A stretch of DNA of 53,415 bases from Myxococcota bacterium. Lineage in GTDB: Bacteria > Myxococcota_A > UBA9160 > UBA6930. The position numbers were made by a program, and so were the translations under genes. The notes beneath the pieces were generated by a model. That model searched no databases. It was not told the origin of the DNA and saw nothing but the letters and a program-made list of their open reading frames with translations. Positions 37,024 to 45,265 of the stretch are shown here, one piece after another. The stretch spans positions 1-53,415 of the forward strand of contig JANQFK010000051.1 in the NCBI GenBank assembly GCA_028277885.1, read 5' to 3'. Position 1 is the stretch's first letter; every line of letters starts with the position of its first letter.

Positions 37024-37209
37024 GGGCCCGGCCGCTCCGATCCTTCGATCGGCCGAGCCGGAGTCGGTACATCGGCCGTGGCCGGGTCACCCCGGATCGG
37101 GAAATGGCATCTATGGGGTTCAAGCTCCCGGCGCCAAAAGCCGATCGGGCTTGCCACGAGCCGCGCGGACGACGGGCGCACGAGGGTGAGAAGGACAAGG
37201 AGGGGCTCG

Positions 37210-38613
37210 GTGAGTACCGACGATCGCTACGACCTCGCCGTGGTGGGGGCCGGGCCGGGCGGCTACGTGGCCGCGATCCGTGCCGCCCAGCTCGACATGA
37301 AGGTGGCCGTGATCGAGGAGGACCGCCCCGGCGGCGTGTGCCTCAACTGGGGCTGCATCCCCTCCAAGGCGCTGCTCACCGGTGCCGAGCTGGTGGAGAA
37401 CCTGCGCTCCCACGGCGACCTGTTCGGCGTGAACGCGGGCTCGGTGCACCTCGACTACGGCAAGGCGATCGACCACAGCCGCCGCACCTCGGACCGCCTG
37501 TGCAAGGGCGTGCAGTCGCTGTTCAAGAAGAACCGCATCGAGCTGGTGCCCGGCCGGGGCCGCCTGGCCGGCGCCGGCGCCGTGGCCGTCGCCGGCGACA
37601 GCCCGCGCCTCGTCGAGGCCGAGCGCATCCTGCTGGCGACGGGCTCCACCGAGTTCGTGCCGCCGGGCATCGAGGTGGACGGCCAGAAGGTGCTCACCTC
37701 CCGGGAGGCCCTCGAGTCGAAGCACATCCCCGAGCGGCTTCTGGTGATCGGCGCCGGCGCGGTGGGGATCGAGTTCGCCTACGTGTACGCCATGTACGGC
37801 TCCCAGGTGACCGTGATCGAGATGGCGGACCAGATGGTCCCCGGCGCGGACCCCGACGTGGCCGCCGCGCTCCAGCGCGAGTTCCGGCGCAAGAACATCG
37901 AGGTGCGCCTGGGCACGCGCTTCGAGGAGCTGAAGGCGAGCAACGGCTCGGTGCGGGTGTCGGTCTCCGGCTCCGAGGCGGGCCAGGAGCTCGAGGCCAA
38001 CCAGGTGCTGGTCGCCATCGGGCGCCGGCCGCTCTCCGCGGACCTCGGGCTCGAGGACGCCGGCGTGGCCGTCGATGCCAAGGGCTTCGTGCAGGTGGAC
38101 GAGCAGCTGCGCACCAACGTGCCCGGCGTCTGGGCCATCGGGGACCTGGCCGGCGGCCCGCTCCTCGCCCACAAGGCCTCGGAGGAGGGCATCGCGGCGG
38201 TGGAGTTCATGGCCGGCCACGCGCGCCCCGTCCTCGACCACAAGAAGATCCCGGGCTGCATCTACGCCCAGCCCCAGGTGGCCTGGATCGGCCTCACCGA
38301 GGCCGAGGCCCGGGAGGCCCACGGCGACGACCTGCGCGTGGGCAAGTTCCCCTTCACCGCGTCGGGCAAGGCGCTGGCCTCGGGCCACTCGGCGGGCTTC
38401 GTGAAGATCCTGGCCGAGCCGCGCTACGACGAGATCGTGGGCGCCCACATCGTGGGCCACGGCGCCACGGAGCTGATCGCCGAGATCGCGCTGGCGATGA
38501 CGCTCGAGGCGACCACGGCGGAGATCGGCGCCACCAGTCACGCGCACCCCACCCTCGCCGAGGCGATCCTCGAGGCCTCCCTGGGTGCCGAGGGGCGCAG
38601 CATCAACTTCTAG
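37210..38613 (+). CDS. lpdA: Dihydrolipoyl dehydrogenase (E3)
   Basis: A 467-residue FAD flavoprotein that reoxidises the dihydrolipoyl groups of the E2 proteins with NAD+. The FAD dinucleotide motif is VVGAGPGGYVAAIRAAQ, the redox disulfide is Cys44-x4-Cys49 (GGVCLNWGCIPSKAL), the NAD motif is VIGAGAVGIEFAYVY, and the C-terminal active-site His/Glu lies in SHAHPTLAEAI. The GTG at 37210 has a strong AAGGAGG site at 37197-37203. It is the first gene of the pyruvate dehydrogenase operon. Confidence 0.95.
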   Translation: MSTDDRYDLAVVGAGPGGYVAAIRAAQLDMKVAVIEEDRPGGVCLNWGCIPSKALLTGAELVENLRSHGDLFGVNAGSVHLDYGKAIDHSRRTSDRLCKGVQSLFKKNRIELVPGRGRLAGAGAVAVAGDSPRLVEAERILLATGSTEFVPPGIEVDGQKVLTSREALESKHIPERLLVIGAGAVGIEFAYVYAMYGSQVTVIEMADQMVPGADPDVAAALQREFRRKNIEVRLGTRFEELKASNGSVRVSVSGSEAGQELEANQVLVAIGRRPLSADLGLEDAGVAVDAKGFVQVDEQLRTNVPGVWAIGDLAGGPLLAHKASEEGIAAVEFMAGHARPVLDHKKIPGCIYAQPQVAWIGLTEAEAREAHGDDLRVGKFPFTASGKALASGHSAGFVKILAEPRYDEIVGAHIVGHGATELIAEIALAMTLEATTAEIGATSHAHPTLAEAILEASLGAEGRSINF

Positions 38614-38644
38614 GGGACGCGAGTCGCGAGGAGGCCGGAACGTC

Positions 38645-39889
38645 ATGGCGGTGTCGGTCGAGCTCCCGGAGCTCGGAGAGAGCGTGGTGGAGGGCACGGT
38701 GGCCCGGTGGCTCGTGAAGGAGGGCGACCGGGTCGAGGTGGACCAGCCCCTGGTGGAGGTGACCACCGACAAGGTGGACGCGGAGATCCCGTCGCCCGCC
38801 GCCGGGGTCGTGCTCTCGATCCTCGTGGCCGAGGGCGAGACCCTCCCGGTCGGGGCGGAGCTGGCCCGGATCGACACCGAGGCGGCGGCCGGCGCCCAGC
38901 CGACCGCCCCCCAGCCGCCGCCCGTGGCTCCCGCGCCCCTCGCGCCGGTGGAGGACGGGCCCCGGGCGACCCCGGTGGCCCGCCGCATGGCCGACGAGGC
39001 CCGCATCGACCTGCGCGAGGTTCCGGCCAGCGGCGTCTCGGGCCGGGTCACCAAGGACGACCTGGTGACCTCGGTGGCGAGCGCGCCGCCGCCCGCCGAG
39101 CTCGTGCGGCCCGCCCCGGCGCCCGCGGCCCCGGCCCGCGGGCCGGCTCCCCGGGGCCGCAGCGACTTCGGCCACTACGCCCTCCAGGAGGGCGACCGCG
39201 TCATCCCCATGACCCCGCTGCGCAAGCTCGTGGCGGACCACATGGTCTACTCGAAGCAGACGAGCCCCCACGTCGGCACCGTGGCCGAGGTGGACATGGG
39301 CGGCGTCGTGGCGGTGCGCGAGAAGCACAAGCGCGGCTTCCGCGAGACCCAGGGCTTCGCGCTCACCTACCTGCCCTTCATCGTCCACGCCACGGTGCGG
39401 GCCCTGCGCGAGACGCCGCGCCTCAACGCCTCGGTGGTCGAGGACGCCATCGTGGAGAAGAAGGACGTCCACATCGGCGTCGCCGTGGAGACCGAGAAGG
39501 GGCTGGTGGTGCCGGTGGTGCGCCACGCCGACCGGCTCTCCCTGGCCGGCCTCGCCGCCGCCATCGAGGACCTCTCGAGCCGGGCGCGCTCGAAGAAGCT
39601 CTCCGCCGACGAGCTCAAGGGCGGGACCTTCACGGTCTCGAACCCGGGCCGCCAGGGCAACCTCTACGGCTTCGCCATCATCAACCAGCCGCAGGTGGGC
39701 ATCCTGCGCATGGGAGAGATCGTGAAGCGACCGGTGGTGCGGACCCTGGACGGCTCCGACGCCATCGTGATCCGGCCCATCATGCACCTGGCGCTCTCCT
39801 ACGACCACCGCGCCGTGGACGGCGCACCGGCGAACGGCTTCCTCCACCGCGTGCGAACGCTGCTGGAGGAGGCCGAGTTCGACCTCTAG
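38645..39889 (+). CDS. 2-oxo acid dehydrogenase E2 (dihydrolipoyl acyltransferase), first copy
   Basis: A 414-residue E2 protein: an N-terminal lipoyl domain with lipoyl-lysine Lys43 (TTDKVDAE), a Pro/Ala linker, one peripheral subunit-binding domain (PVARRMADEARIDLREVPAS) and a catalytic domain ending LSYDHRAVDGAPANGF. The lipoyl lysine context TDKVDAE and the HRAVDG site are more like the 2-oxoglutarate/branched-chain E2 group than the pyruvate-type E2 encoded 2 kb downstream. It sits between E3 and E1 alpha. Which keto acid it serves is unclear. Confidence 0.92.
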   Translation: MAVSVELPELGESVVEGTVARWLVKEGDRVEVDQPLVEVTTDKVDAEIPSPAAGVVLSILVAEGETLPVGAELARIDTEAAAGAQPTAPQPPPVAPAPLAPVEDGPRATPVARRMADEARIDLREVPASGVSGRVTKDDLVTSVASAPPPAELVRPAPAPAAPARGPAPRGRSDFGHYALQEGDRVIPMTPLRKLVADHMVYSKQTSPHVGTVAEVDMGGVVAVREKHKRGFRETQGFALTYLPFIVHATVRALRETPRLNASVVEDAIVEKKDVHIGVAVETEKGLVVPVVRHADRLSLAGLAAAIEDLSSRARSKKLSADELKGGTFTVSNPGRQGNLYGFAIINQPQVGILRMGEIVKRPVVRTLDGSDAIVIRPIMHLALSYDHRAVDGAPANGFLHRVRTLLEEAEFDL

Positions 39890-39904
39890 GGAGGGCGGGG
39901 AGCC

Positions 39905-40888
39905 ATGCTGGCCGCCACCGAGAAGATCCGTCTGTACCGCCAGATGCTCCTGATCCGTCGGATCGAGGAGCGCGTCGCCGAGAGCTACGGCGAGCAGAAG
40001 ATCGGCGGCTTCACCCACCTCTACATCGGCCAGGAGGCCGTGGGGGTGGGCTGCCTGAGCGTGCTGAACGCCGACGACTACGTGATGTCCACCTACCGGG
40101 ACCACGGCCACTTCCTGGCCCGGGGCGGCGACCCGAAGAAGTTCATGGCCGAGCTGTTCGGCCGCCGGGACGGCATCTGCAAGGGCAAGGGCGGCTCCAT
40201 GCACCTGGCCGACGCCGAGCACTACTTCTTCGGCGGCACCGGGATCGTGGGCGGCAACATCCCGATCGCGGCGGGGCTGGGCTTCGCGTGCCACTACCGC
40301 GAGGACGACCGCGTGGTGATGTGCTTCTTCGGCGACGGCGCCACCAACCAGGGGGTTTTTCACGAGGGGCTCAACTTCGCCAAGCTCTGGAACCTGCCGG
40401 TGATCTTCGTGTGCGAGAACAACTTCTACGGCATCGGCACCGGCGTGAGCTCGAGCTCCTCGCTCTCGGACGTGTACAAGAAGGCCCAGGGCTACGGCAT
40501 GCCGGGCTACCGCGTGAACGGCATGGACGTGCTCGAGGTGCGCCAGACCGCCGAGGAGGTGGTCCGGCTGGTGCGCGGCGGTGCCGGCCCCGCGCTGATC
40601 GAGGCGCGCTGCTACCGCTACCAGGGCCACTCCATGACCGACCCGGGGCGCTACCGCGCCCGCGCCGAGGAGGAGCTGTGGCGCAAGCGCGACCCGCTGC
40701 CGCGCCTCGCCAAGCACCTCCTCGACGAGGGCCACGTCAGCTCCGAGCGCCTCGACGAGCTCGACCGGGAGATCGAGGAGCTGTGCGAGGAGGCCGTGCG
40801 CTACGCCGAGGCGAGCCCCGAGCCCGAGCTCTCGGCCCTCACCGAGGACATGTACGTGAACCGCTACCCGAGCGATCCCCATGCGTGA
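39905..40888 (+). CDS. pdhA: Pyruvate dehydrogenase E1 component subunit alpha
   Basis: A 327-residue thiamine diphosphate enzyme subunit. The ThDP motif GDGATNQGVFHEGLNFAKLW ... ENN is complete, and YRDHGHFLARGGDPKKFMAELF precedes KGKGGSMHLAD. Together with the beta subunit it decarboxylates pyruvate (or a close 2-oxo acid) and reductively acetylates lipoyl E2. A GGAGGGCGGGGAG-like site precedes the ATG. Its end overlaps pdhB by 8 bases (40881-40888). Confidence 0.94.
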   Translation: MLAATEKIRLYRQMLLIRRIEERVAESYGEQKIGGFTHLYIGQEAVGVGCLSVLNADDYVMSTYRDHGHFLARGGDPKKFMAELFGRRDGICKGKGGSMHLADAEHYFFGGTGIVGGNIPIAAGLGFACHYREDDRVVMCFFGDGATNQGVFHEGLNFAKLWNLPVIFVCENNFYGIGTGVSSSSSLSDVYKKAQGYGMPGYRVNGMDVLEVRQTAEEVVRLVRGGAGPALIEARCYRYQGHSMTDPGRYRARAEEELWRKRDPLPRLAKHLLDEGHVSSERLDELDREIEELCEEAVRYAEASPEPELSALTEDMYVNRYPSDPHA

Positions 40889-41855
40889 GCTGCGCATGTA
40901 CGAGGCCCTCGTCGAAGCCCAGGCCGAGGAGATGCGGCGGGACGAGAGCGTCTTCGTGATGGGCGAGGACGTGGGCCTGTTCGGCGGAACCTTCCGCGCC
41001 ACCGAGGGCCTGATGGCGGAGTTCGGCTCGCGCCGCGTGCGCGACACGCCGATCGCCGAGGCCGGCATCGTGGGCCTCGCCATCGGAGCCGCCTTCGCGG
41101 GCCTGCGCCCGGTGCCCGAGCTCATGACCATGAACTTCGCCATCGTGGCGATGGACCAGATCGTGAACCACCTGGCGAAGCTCCGGTACAGCTTCGGCGG
41201 CCAGTTCAACCTGCCCGTCACGATCCGGGCCCCGGGCGGCGGCGGAACCCAGAAGGGCTCCCAGCACTCCCACTCCATCGAGTCCTGGTTCGTGAACGCG
41301 CCGGGCATCCGGGTGGTGATCCCGTCCACGCCCGGCGATGCGAAGGGGCTGCTCAAGACCTCGATCCGCAGCGACGACCCGGTGCTGTTCGTGGAGCACG
41401 AGATGCTCTACTCGGTGAAGGGCCCGGTGCCCGAGGACGATTACCTGATCCCCCTGGGCCGGGCGGACGTGAAGCGCGCCGGCAGCGACGTGACCGTGGT
41501 GGCCTGGTCGAAGATGGTCCACGAGGCCCTGGCCGCCGCCGAGGTGCTCGCCGCCGAGGGCATCGAGGTCGAGGTGCTCGACCCGCGCACCCTCGACCCC
41601 TTCGACTGGGAGGCGGTGTACGGCTCCGTGGCGCGCACGCGCCGCTGCGTCGTGGCCGAGGAGGGCTGGCGCACCCTCGGCGTCGGCGCCGAGATCGCCG
41701 CCCGGGTGCAGGAGACCCTGTTCCACGAGCTCGACGCGCCGGTGCAGCGCGTGGGCGCCGTGGACGTCCCGACCCCCTACGCGAAGAACCTCGAGCAGGC
41801 GGCACTCCCTCACGCCGAGGACATCGTGAACGCCGTGCTCAAGATCGCCACCTGA
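40881..41855 (+). CDS. pdhB: Pyruvate dehydrogenase E1 component subunit beta
   Basis: A 324-residue transketolase-type beta subunit. Typical segments are VFVMGEDVGLFGGTFRATEG, RVRDTPIAEAGIVGLAIGAA, FGGQFNLPVTIRAPGGGG and FVEHEMLYSVKGPVPEDD. It forms the alpha2beta2 E1 with PdhA. ATG 40881 begins inside the end of pdhA, and pdhC follows after 21 nt. Confidence 0.94.
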   Translation: MRELRMYEALVEAQAEEMRRDESVFVMGEDVGLFGGTFRATEGLMAEFGSRRVRDTPIAEAGIVGLAIGAAFAGLRPVPELMTMNFAIVAMDQIVNHLAKLRYSFGGQFNLPVTIRAPGGGGTQKGSQHSHSIESWFVNAPGIRVVIPSTPGDAKGLLKTSIRSDDPVLFVEHEMLYSVKGPVPEDDYLIPLGRADVKRAGSDVTVVAWSKMVHEALAAAEVLAAEGIEVEVLDPRTLDPFDWEAVYGSVARTRRCVVAEEGWRTLGVGAEIAARVQETLFHELDAPVQRVGAVDVPTPYAKNLEQAALPHAEDIVNAVLKIAT

Positions 41856-41876
41856 GCGCCCCGCCAGAGGACCACC

Positions 41877-43385
41877 ATGCCCCGCGAGATCAAGATGCCG
41901 AAGCTCTCCGACACCATGGAGGAGGGGACCATCAACGTCTGGCGCAAGGGCGAGGGCGAGGTCATCGCCAAGGGCGACATCCTGGTCGAGATCGAGACCG
42001 ACAAGGCCGACATGGAGTTCGAGGCCTACATGGCCGGCACCCTGGCGAAGATCCTGGTGCCCGCCGGCGAGACCGTCGCCGTGGGCGTCCCCATCGCGGT
42101 GGTGCGCCTCGATCGCGACGGCGACGCCGAGGTGGCCGAGTTCCTGGCGGGCTACGGCGCGACGGCGGCCGCGGCCGCGGCGCCCCAGCCCGCCGCTCCC
42201 AGCCCGGCTCCGGCGCCGGCCGCGGCTGCGCCGGCCGCACCCGCGCCGGTCGCCGCCGCTCCCGCCGCGGCCCCGGTGCCCCCGGCTCCCGTCCCGACCG
42301 CCATCCCCTTCGACCCGGCGGCCTTCACGCCCACCTCGAAGCTGCCCTTCTACCTGCCCGACCCGGACCGGGTGCGCGCCACCCCGCGGGCGCGGGTGCT
42401 GGCCCAGGAGCGCAGCGTGGACCTGTCGGAGATCGCCGGCTCCGGGCCGGAAGGCGCGGTCCGCGTGCACGACGTGGAGCGCTACCTCGAGGCCCTGGAG
42501 ACGGCGGAGCCGCCGCTGGTCGAGGGCGACGTCGCCGTGACCCCGGTGGCGGCGCGCATCGCCGAGGAGCTGCGCGTGGACCTCTCCCGCCTGAAGGGCA
42601 CCGGCCCCGGCGGGCGCATCACCAAGCGCGACATCCGGGAGCACCTGGAGCGCGAGGCCAGCGGCGACGCGGCCCTCGAGCGCTCCCTCTACGGCGACGA
42701 GATCAAGCTCTCGCAGAAGCGCAAGTTCCTGATCGGCCAGATGGTCGACAGCAAGAAGGAGGTGCCCCACTTCTACCTCTCGACGGAGGTGGACGTGGAG
42801 CCCCTGCGGGCCCTGCGCGAGCGGATCAAGCGCGACGGCAAGCGCGTCACCTACACCCACTTCATCGTGAAGGCCACGGCGCTGGCCCTCGAGCGCTTCC
42901 CGGAGGTGAACGTCACCTACCAGGACGGGCGTATCCTGCGCTACGCGCTCATCAACGTCGCCGTCGCGGTGGACGTCCAGGGCGAGCTGGTGGCGCCGGT
43001 GGTGAAGAACTGCCAGGGCCGCGAGCTCGAGGACCTGGCCCGGGCCACGGATTCGCTGATCGAGCGCGCCCGGGAGCGCAAGCTGCGCCCCGAGGACTAC
43101 TCCGACGGCACCATCTCGATCTCCAACCTCGGGATGTTCGGCGTCGACCACTTCTACGCCATCATCACGCCGCCCCAGAGCACCGTGCTCTCCGTGGGGG
43201 CCCTGCGCGAGGTGCCCGTGGCCGACGGCGCCGAGGTGCGGAGCGGCCTGCGCATGACCTTCGGGCTGGGCGTGGACCACCGCGTGCTCGACGGCGCCCG
43301 GGCCGCCCAGTTCCTGGCCGAGATCCGGCGGCTGCTGGAGAACCCCGAGGAGCTCGCGGCGGCGCCGGGGACCCATGGCGACTGA
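41877..43385 (+). CDS. pdhC: Pyruvate dehydrogenase E2 with two subunit-binding domains
   Basis: A 502-residue dihydrolipoyl acetyltransferase. A lipoyl domain (Lys43 in EIETDKADMEFEAY) is followed by a very Ala/Pro-rich linker (about 95-145), then two successive peripheral subunit-binding domains: TPRARVLAQERSVDLSEIAG (about 168-205) and TPVAARIAEELRVDLSRLKG (about 221-257). The catalytic domain ends GLGVDHRVLDGARAAQFL. One binding domain is usual, so the second may let E1 and E3 bind at separate sites. Its stop overlaps lipB by 11 bases, coupling complex synthesis to lipoylation. Confidence 0.93.
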   Translation: MPREIKMPKLSDTMEEGTINVWRKGEGEVIAKGDILVEIETDKADMEFEAYMAGTLAKILVPAGETVAVGVPIAVVRLDRDGDAEVAEFLAGYGATAAAAAAPQPAAPSPAPAPAAAAPAAPAPVAAAPAAAPVPPAPVPTAIPFDPAAFTPTSKLPFYLPDPDRVRATPRARVLAQERSVDLSEIAGSGPEGAVRVHDVERYLEALETAEPPLVEGDVAVTPVAARIAEELRVDLSRLKGTGPGGRITKRDIREHLEREASGDAALERSLYGDEIKLSQKRKFLIGQMVDSKKEVPHFYLSTEVDVEPLRALRERIKRDGKRVTYTHFIVKATALALERFPEVNVTYQDGRILRYALINVAVAVDVQGELVAPVVKNCQGRELEDLARATDSLIERARERKLRPEDYSDGTISISNLGMFGVDHFYAIITPPQSTVLSVGALREVPVADGAEVRSGLRMTFGLGVDHRVLDGARAAQFLAEIRRLLENPEELAAAPGTHGD

Positions 43386-44034
43386 GCTCGCCGTCGACTG
43401 GCTCGGGCGCGTCCCCTACCGGGAGGCCCTGGAGCTCCAGGAGAAGGCCGTGGAGGCGCGGCGCCGCGGCGCCGCGGGCGACCGCCTGCTGCTCCTCGAG
43501 CACCCGCCGGTCATCACCCTGGGCCGCAGCGCGCGCCCCGAGAACGTGCTCGCCTCCCCGGCGGAGCTCGCGGCCCGGGGCGTCGAGGTGGTTTCCGTGG
43601 CCCGCGGCGGCGACGTCACCTGGCACGGCCCCGGCCAGCTGGTGGGCTACCTGGTGCTCGACCTCGCCGCGCGCGGCGAGGCCGACGTGCATCGCCACCT
43701 GCGCAGCCTGGAGGGCGGGCTCGTCGAGGTGCTCTCGGGCTTCGGCGTCGCGGCAGCTACGCTCCCGGGCATGACCGGCGTCTACGTCGAGGGCTCTCGG
43801 CCGCCGCGCAAGCTCGCCTCCATCGGCGTCGGGCTGCGCGGCTGGGTCACCTGGCACGGCTTCGCGCTCAACGTCACCAACGCGCCCGAGGACTTCGCCG
43901 ACGTCGTCCCGTGCGGCCTCCACCAGGTGGAGATGACCTCCCTGGCCCGGGAGCTCGGGGCCGGCGCGCCCGCGGAGCTGTTCGAGGCCGCTCGCGAGCG
44001 GGTCGCCGCCGTCTTCCGGAGGCGCCTCGCGTGA
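43375..44034 (+). CDS. lipB: Lipoyl(octanoyl) transferase LipB
   Basis: A 219-residue enzyme that moves octanoyl from acyl carrier protein to the lipoyl domains. The catalytic Lys146 (RKLASIGVGLRGWVTWHGFA) and Cys180 (VPCGLHQVEMTSL) are present, as is the GGDVTWHGPGQLVGYL signature. It overlaps pdhC by 11 bases and lipA by 4 (GTGA), so lipoate attachment is made together with its main client E2 proteins. Confidence 0.95.
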   Translation: MATELAVDWLGRVPYREALELQEKAVEARRRGAAGDRLLLLEHPPVITLGRSARPENVLASPAELAARGVEVVSVARGGDVTWHGPGQLVGYLVLDLAARGEADVHRHLRSLEGGLVEVLSGFGVAAATLPGMTGVYVEGSRPPRKLASIGVGLRGWVTWHGFALNVTNAPEDFADVVPCGLHQVEMTSLARELGAGAPAELFEAARERVAAVFRRRLA

Positions 44035-44957
44035 GCGTCACCCCGATCCACGGACGCCGCGTCCCCAAGCCGGCCGACAACCGCGAGACCCCGCTCCGGC
44101 CCGGCGAGCGGCCGACCTGGCTGAAGGCCCGGGTCCCCACCGGCCCCGAGGTCGAGCGGGTCCGCGACATCGTGGTCGGCGAGAAGCTCAACACCGTCTG
44201 CTTCTCCGCCGCCTGCCCGAACCTGGGCGAGTGCTGGTCCCGGGGCACCGCCACCTTCATGATCGGCGGCAACCACTGCACCCGGCGCTGCGGCTTCTGC
44301 GACGTGCTGACCGGGCGGCCCGAGGCCCTCGACCCCTTCGAGCCCGGCCGGGTCGCCAAGGCAGTGCAGAGCCTCGGCCTGCGCTTCGCGGTGGTGACCT
44401 GCGTGGCGCGGGACGACCTGCCCGACGGCGGCGCCGCCCAGATGGCGGCCACGGTGCGCGCCATTCGCGCCCGCTGCCCGGACACGGGCATCGAGGTGCT
44501 GGTCTCGGACTACAAGGGCGAGGAGTTCGCGCTGCGCACCGTGCTCGACGCCTCGCCGGACGTGCTCAACCACAACCTCGAGACCGTGGAGCGCCTCCAG
44601 CGGCGCGTGCGCGCCAGCGCGTCCTACCGCCGCTCCCTCGACGTGCTGCGCCGCGCCGGCGAGCTGCGCCCCGACATCCCCACCAAGAGCGGCCTGATGC
44701 TCGGGCTCGGCGAGCGCGACCACGAGGTCGAGATCGCGCTGCGCGACCTGCGCGCCGCCGGCGTCACGCTCCTCACCCTGGGCCAGTACCTGCGGCCCTC
44801 GCCCGACCACCTGCCCGTGGAGCGCTACGTGCCGCCCGAGGAGTTCGAGGCCTGGGCAGACCGCGCCCGGGCCCTCGGCTTCACGGAGGTCGCCTCGGGC
44901 CCCCTCGTCCGCAGCAGCTACCGCGCCGAGAAGCTGGCGGGCAAGGCGGCGCCCTAG
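44031..44957 (+). CDS. lipA: Lipoyl synthase LipA
   Basis: A 308-residue radical-SAM enzyme that inserts two sulfurs into protein-bound octanoyl groups. The radical-SAM cluster is Cys83-x3-Cys87-x2-Cys90 (CTRRCGFC) and the auxiliary cluster is Cys57-x4-Cys62-x5-Cys68 (CFSAACPNLGEC). The C-terminal RSSYRAEKL serine ligand is present. GTG 44031 overlaps the lipB stop. The last codons and the TAG stop lie inside a hairpin that is duplicated 125 bp downstream. Confidence 0.96.
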   Translation: MSVTPIHGRRVPKPADNRETPLRPGERPTWLKARVPTGPEVERVRDIVVGEKLNTVCFSAACPNLGECWSRGTATFMIGGNHCTRRCGFCDVLTGRPEALDPFEPGRVAKAVQSLGLRFAVVTCVARDDLPDGGAAQMAATVRAIRARCPDTGIEVLVSDYKGEEFALRTVLDASPDVLNHNLETVERLQRRVRASASYRRSLDVLRRAGELRPDIPTKSGLMLGLGERDHEVEIALRDLRAAGVTLLTLGQYLRPSPDHLPVERYVPPEEFEAWADRARALGFTEVASGPLVRSSYRAEKLAGKAAP

Positions 44958-44996
44958 GCGCCGCCGCGCAGCTCGCCGCAGGCGAGCGAAGCTCAG
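44941..44996. repeat. 56-bp direct repeat, copy 1 (end of lipA)
   Basis: Copy 1 begins in the last codons of lipA and runs past the stop. Copy 2 at 45066-45121 differs at a single base. Each copy holds two hairpins (a 9-bp stem around CTA and a 6-bp stem around GCA). Confidence 0.85.
44945..44986 (+). terminator. Double hairpin spanning the lipA stop codon
   Basis: GGCGGCGCC (44945-44953), loop CTA, GGCGCCGCC (44957-44965): the lipA TAG (44955-44957) sits in the loop. A second hairpin, CTCGCC-GCA-GGCGAG, lies at 44972-44986. No T run follows, so a Rho-independent role is uncertain. Confidence 0.5.
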
Positions 44997-45065
44997 AAGG
45001 CCGGCTGCCGGCCCGGCCCCGCAGCCCAGACGAGCGCAGCCCCCCACGCAGCGCTGCCGCAACCC

Positions 45066-45121
45066 GCAAGGCGGCGCCCTAGGCGCCGCCGCGCAGCTCG
45101 CCGCAGGCGAGCGAAGTTCAG
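45066..45121. repeat. 56-bp direct repeat, copy 2
   Basis: This copy matches 44941-44996 except for one C-to-T change, so it carries a second version of the lipA C-terminal codons and hairpins without a gene. The 69 bp between the copies is GC-rich and non-coding. Confidence 0.85.
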
Positions 45122-45186
45122 GAGGACGGCCGCAGGCGAGCGAAGTTCAGGAGGACGGCCGCAGGCGAGCGGAGTTCAGAAGGGCG
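45100..45186. repeat. Three tandem 29-bp repeats
   Basis: Units at 45100-45128, 45129-45157 and 45158-45186 begin GCCGCAGGCGAGCG. The first two are identical and the third has three changes. A related single unit occurs at 44975-45003. They fill the 308-bp spacer between lipA and nuoI; no gene is seen there. Confidence 0.8.
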
Positions 45187-45228
45187 GCCAGCAGGCCCGG
45201 CCCCGGTGGCCCGAGCCCTCCCTGACCG

Positions 45229-45256
45229 CTGACTGGGCCACGAGACTGGTTATAAT
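45229..45256 (+). promoter_or_regulatory. Promoter of the nuoICD operon
   Basis: A perfect TATAAT (45251-45256) stands out in GC-rich DNA. CTGACT (45229-45234) is a -35 candidate at 16 bp. The -10 box ends only 9 nt before the nuoI ATG and no ribosome site intervenes, so the transcript should be leaderless or nearly so. Confidence 0.6.
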
Positions 45257-45265
45257 CCCGAGTCC

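Noticed and set aside
45100..45186. Tandem 29-bp repeats as a CRISPR array
   Set aside because: The units are directly adjacent with no spacers, and there are no cas genes.
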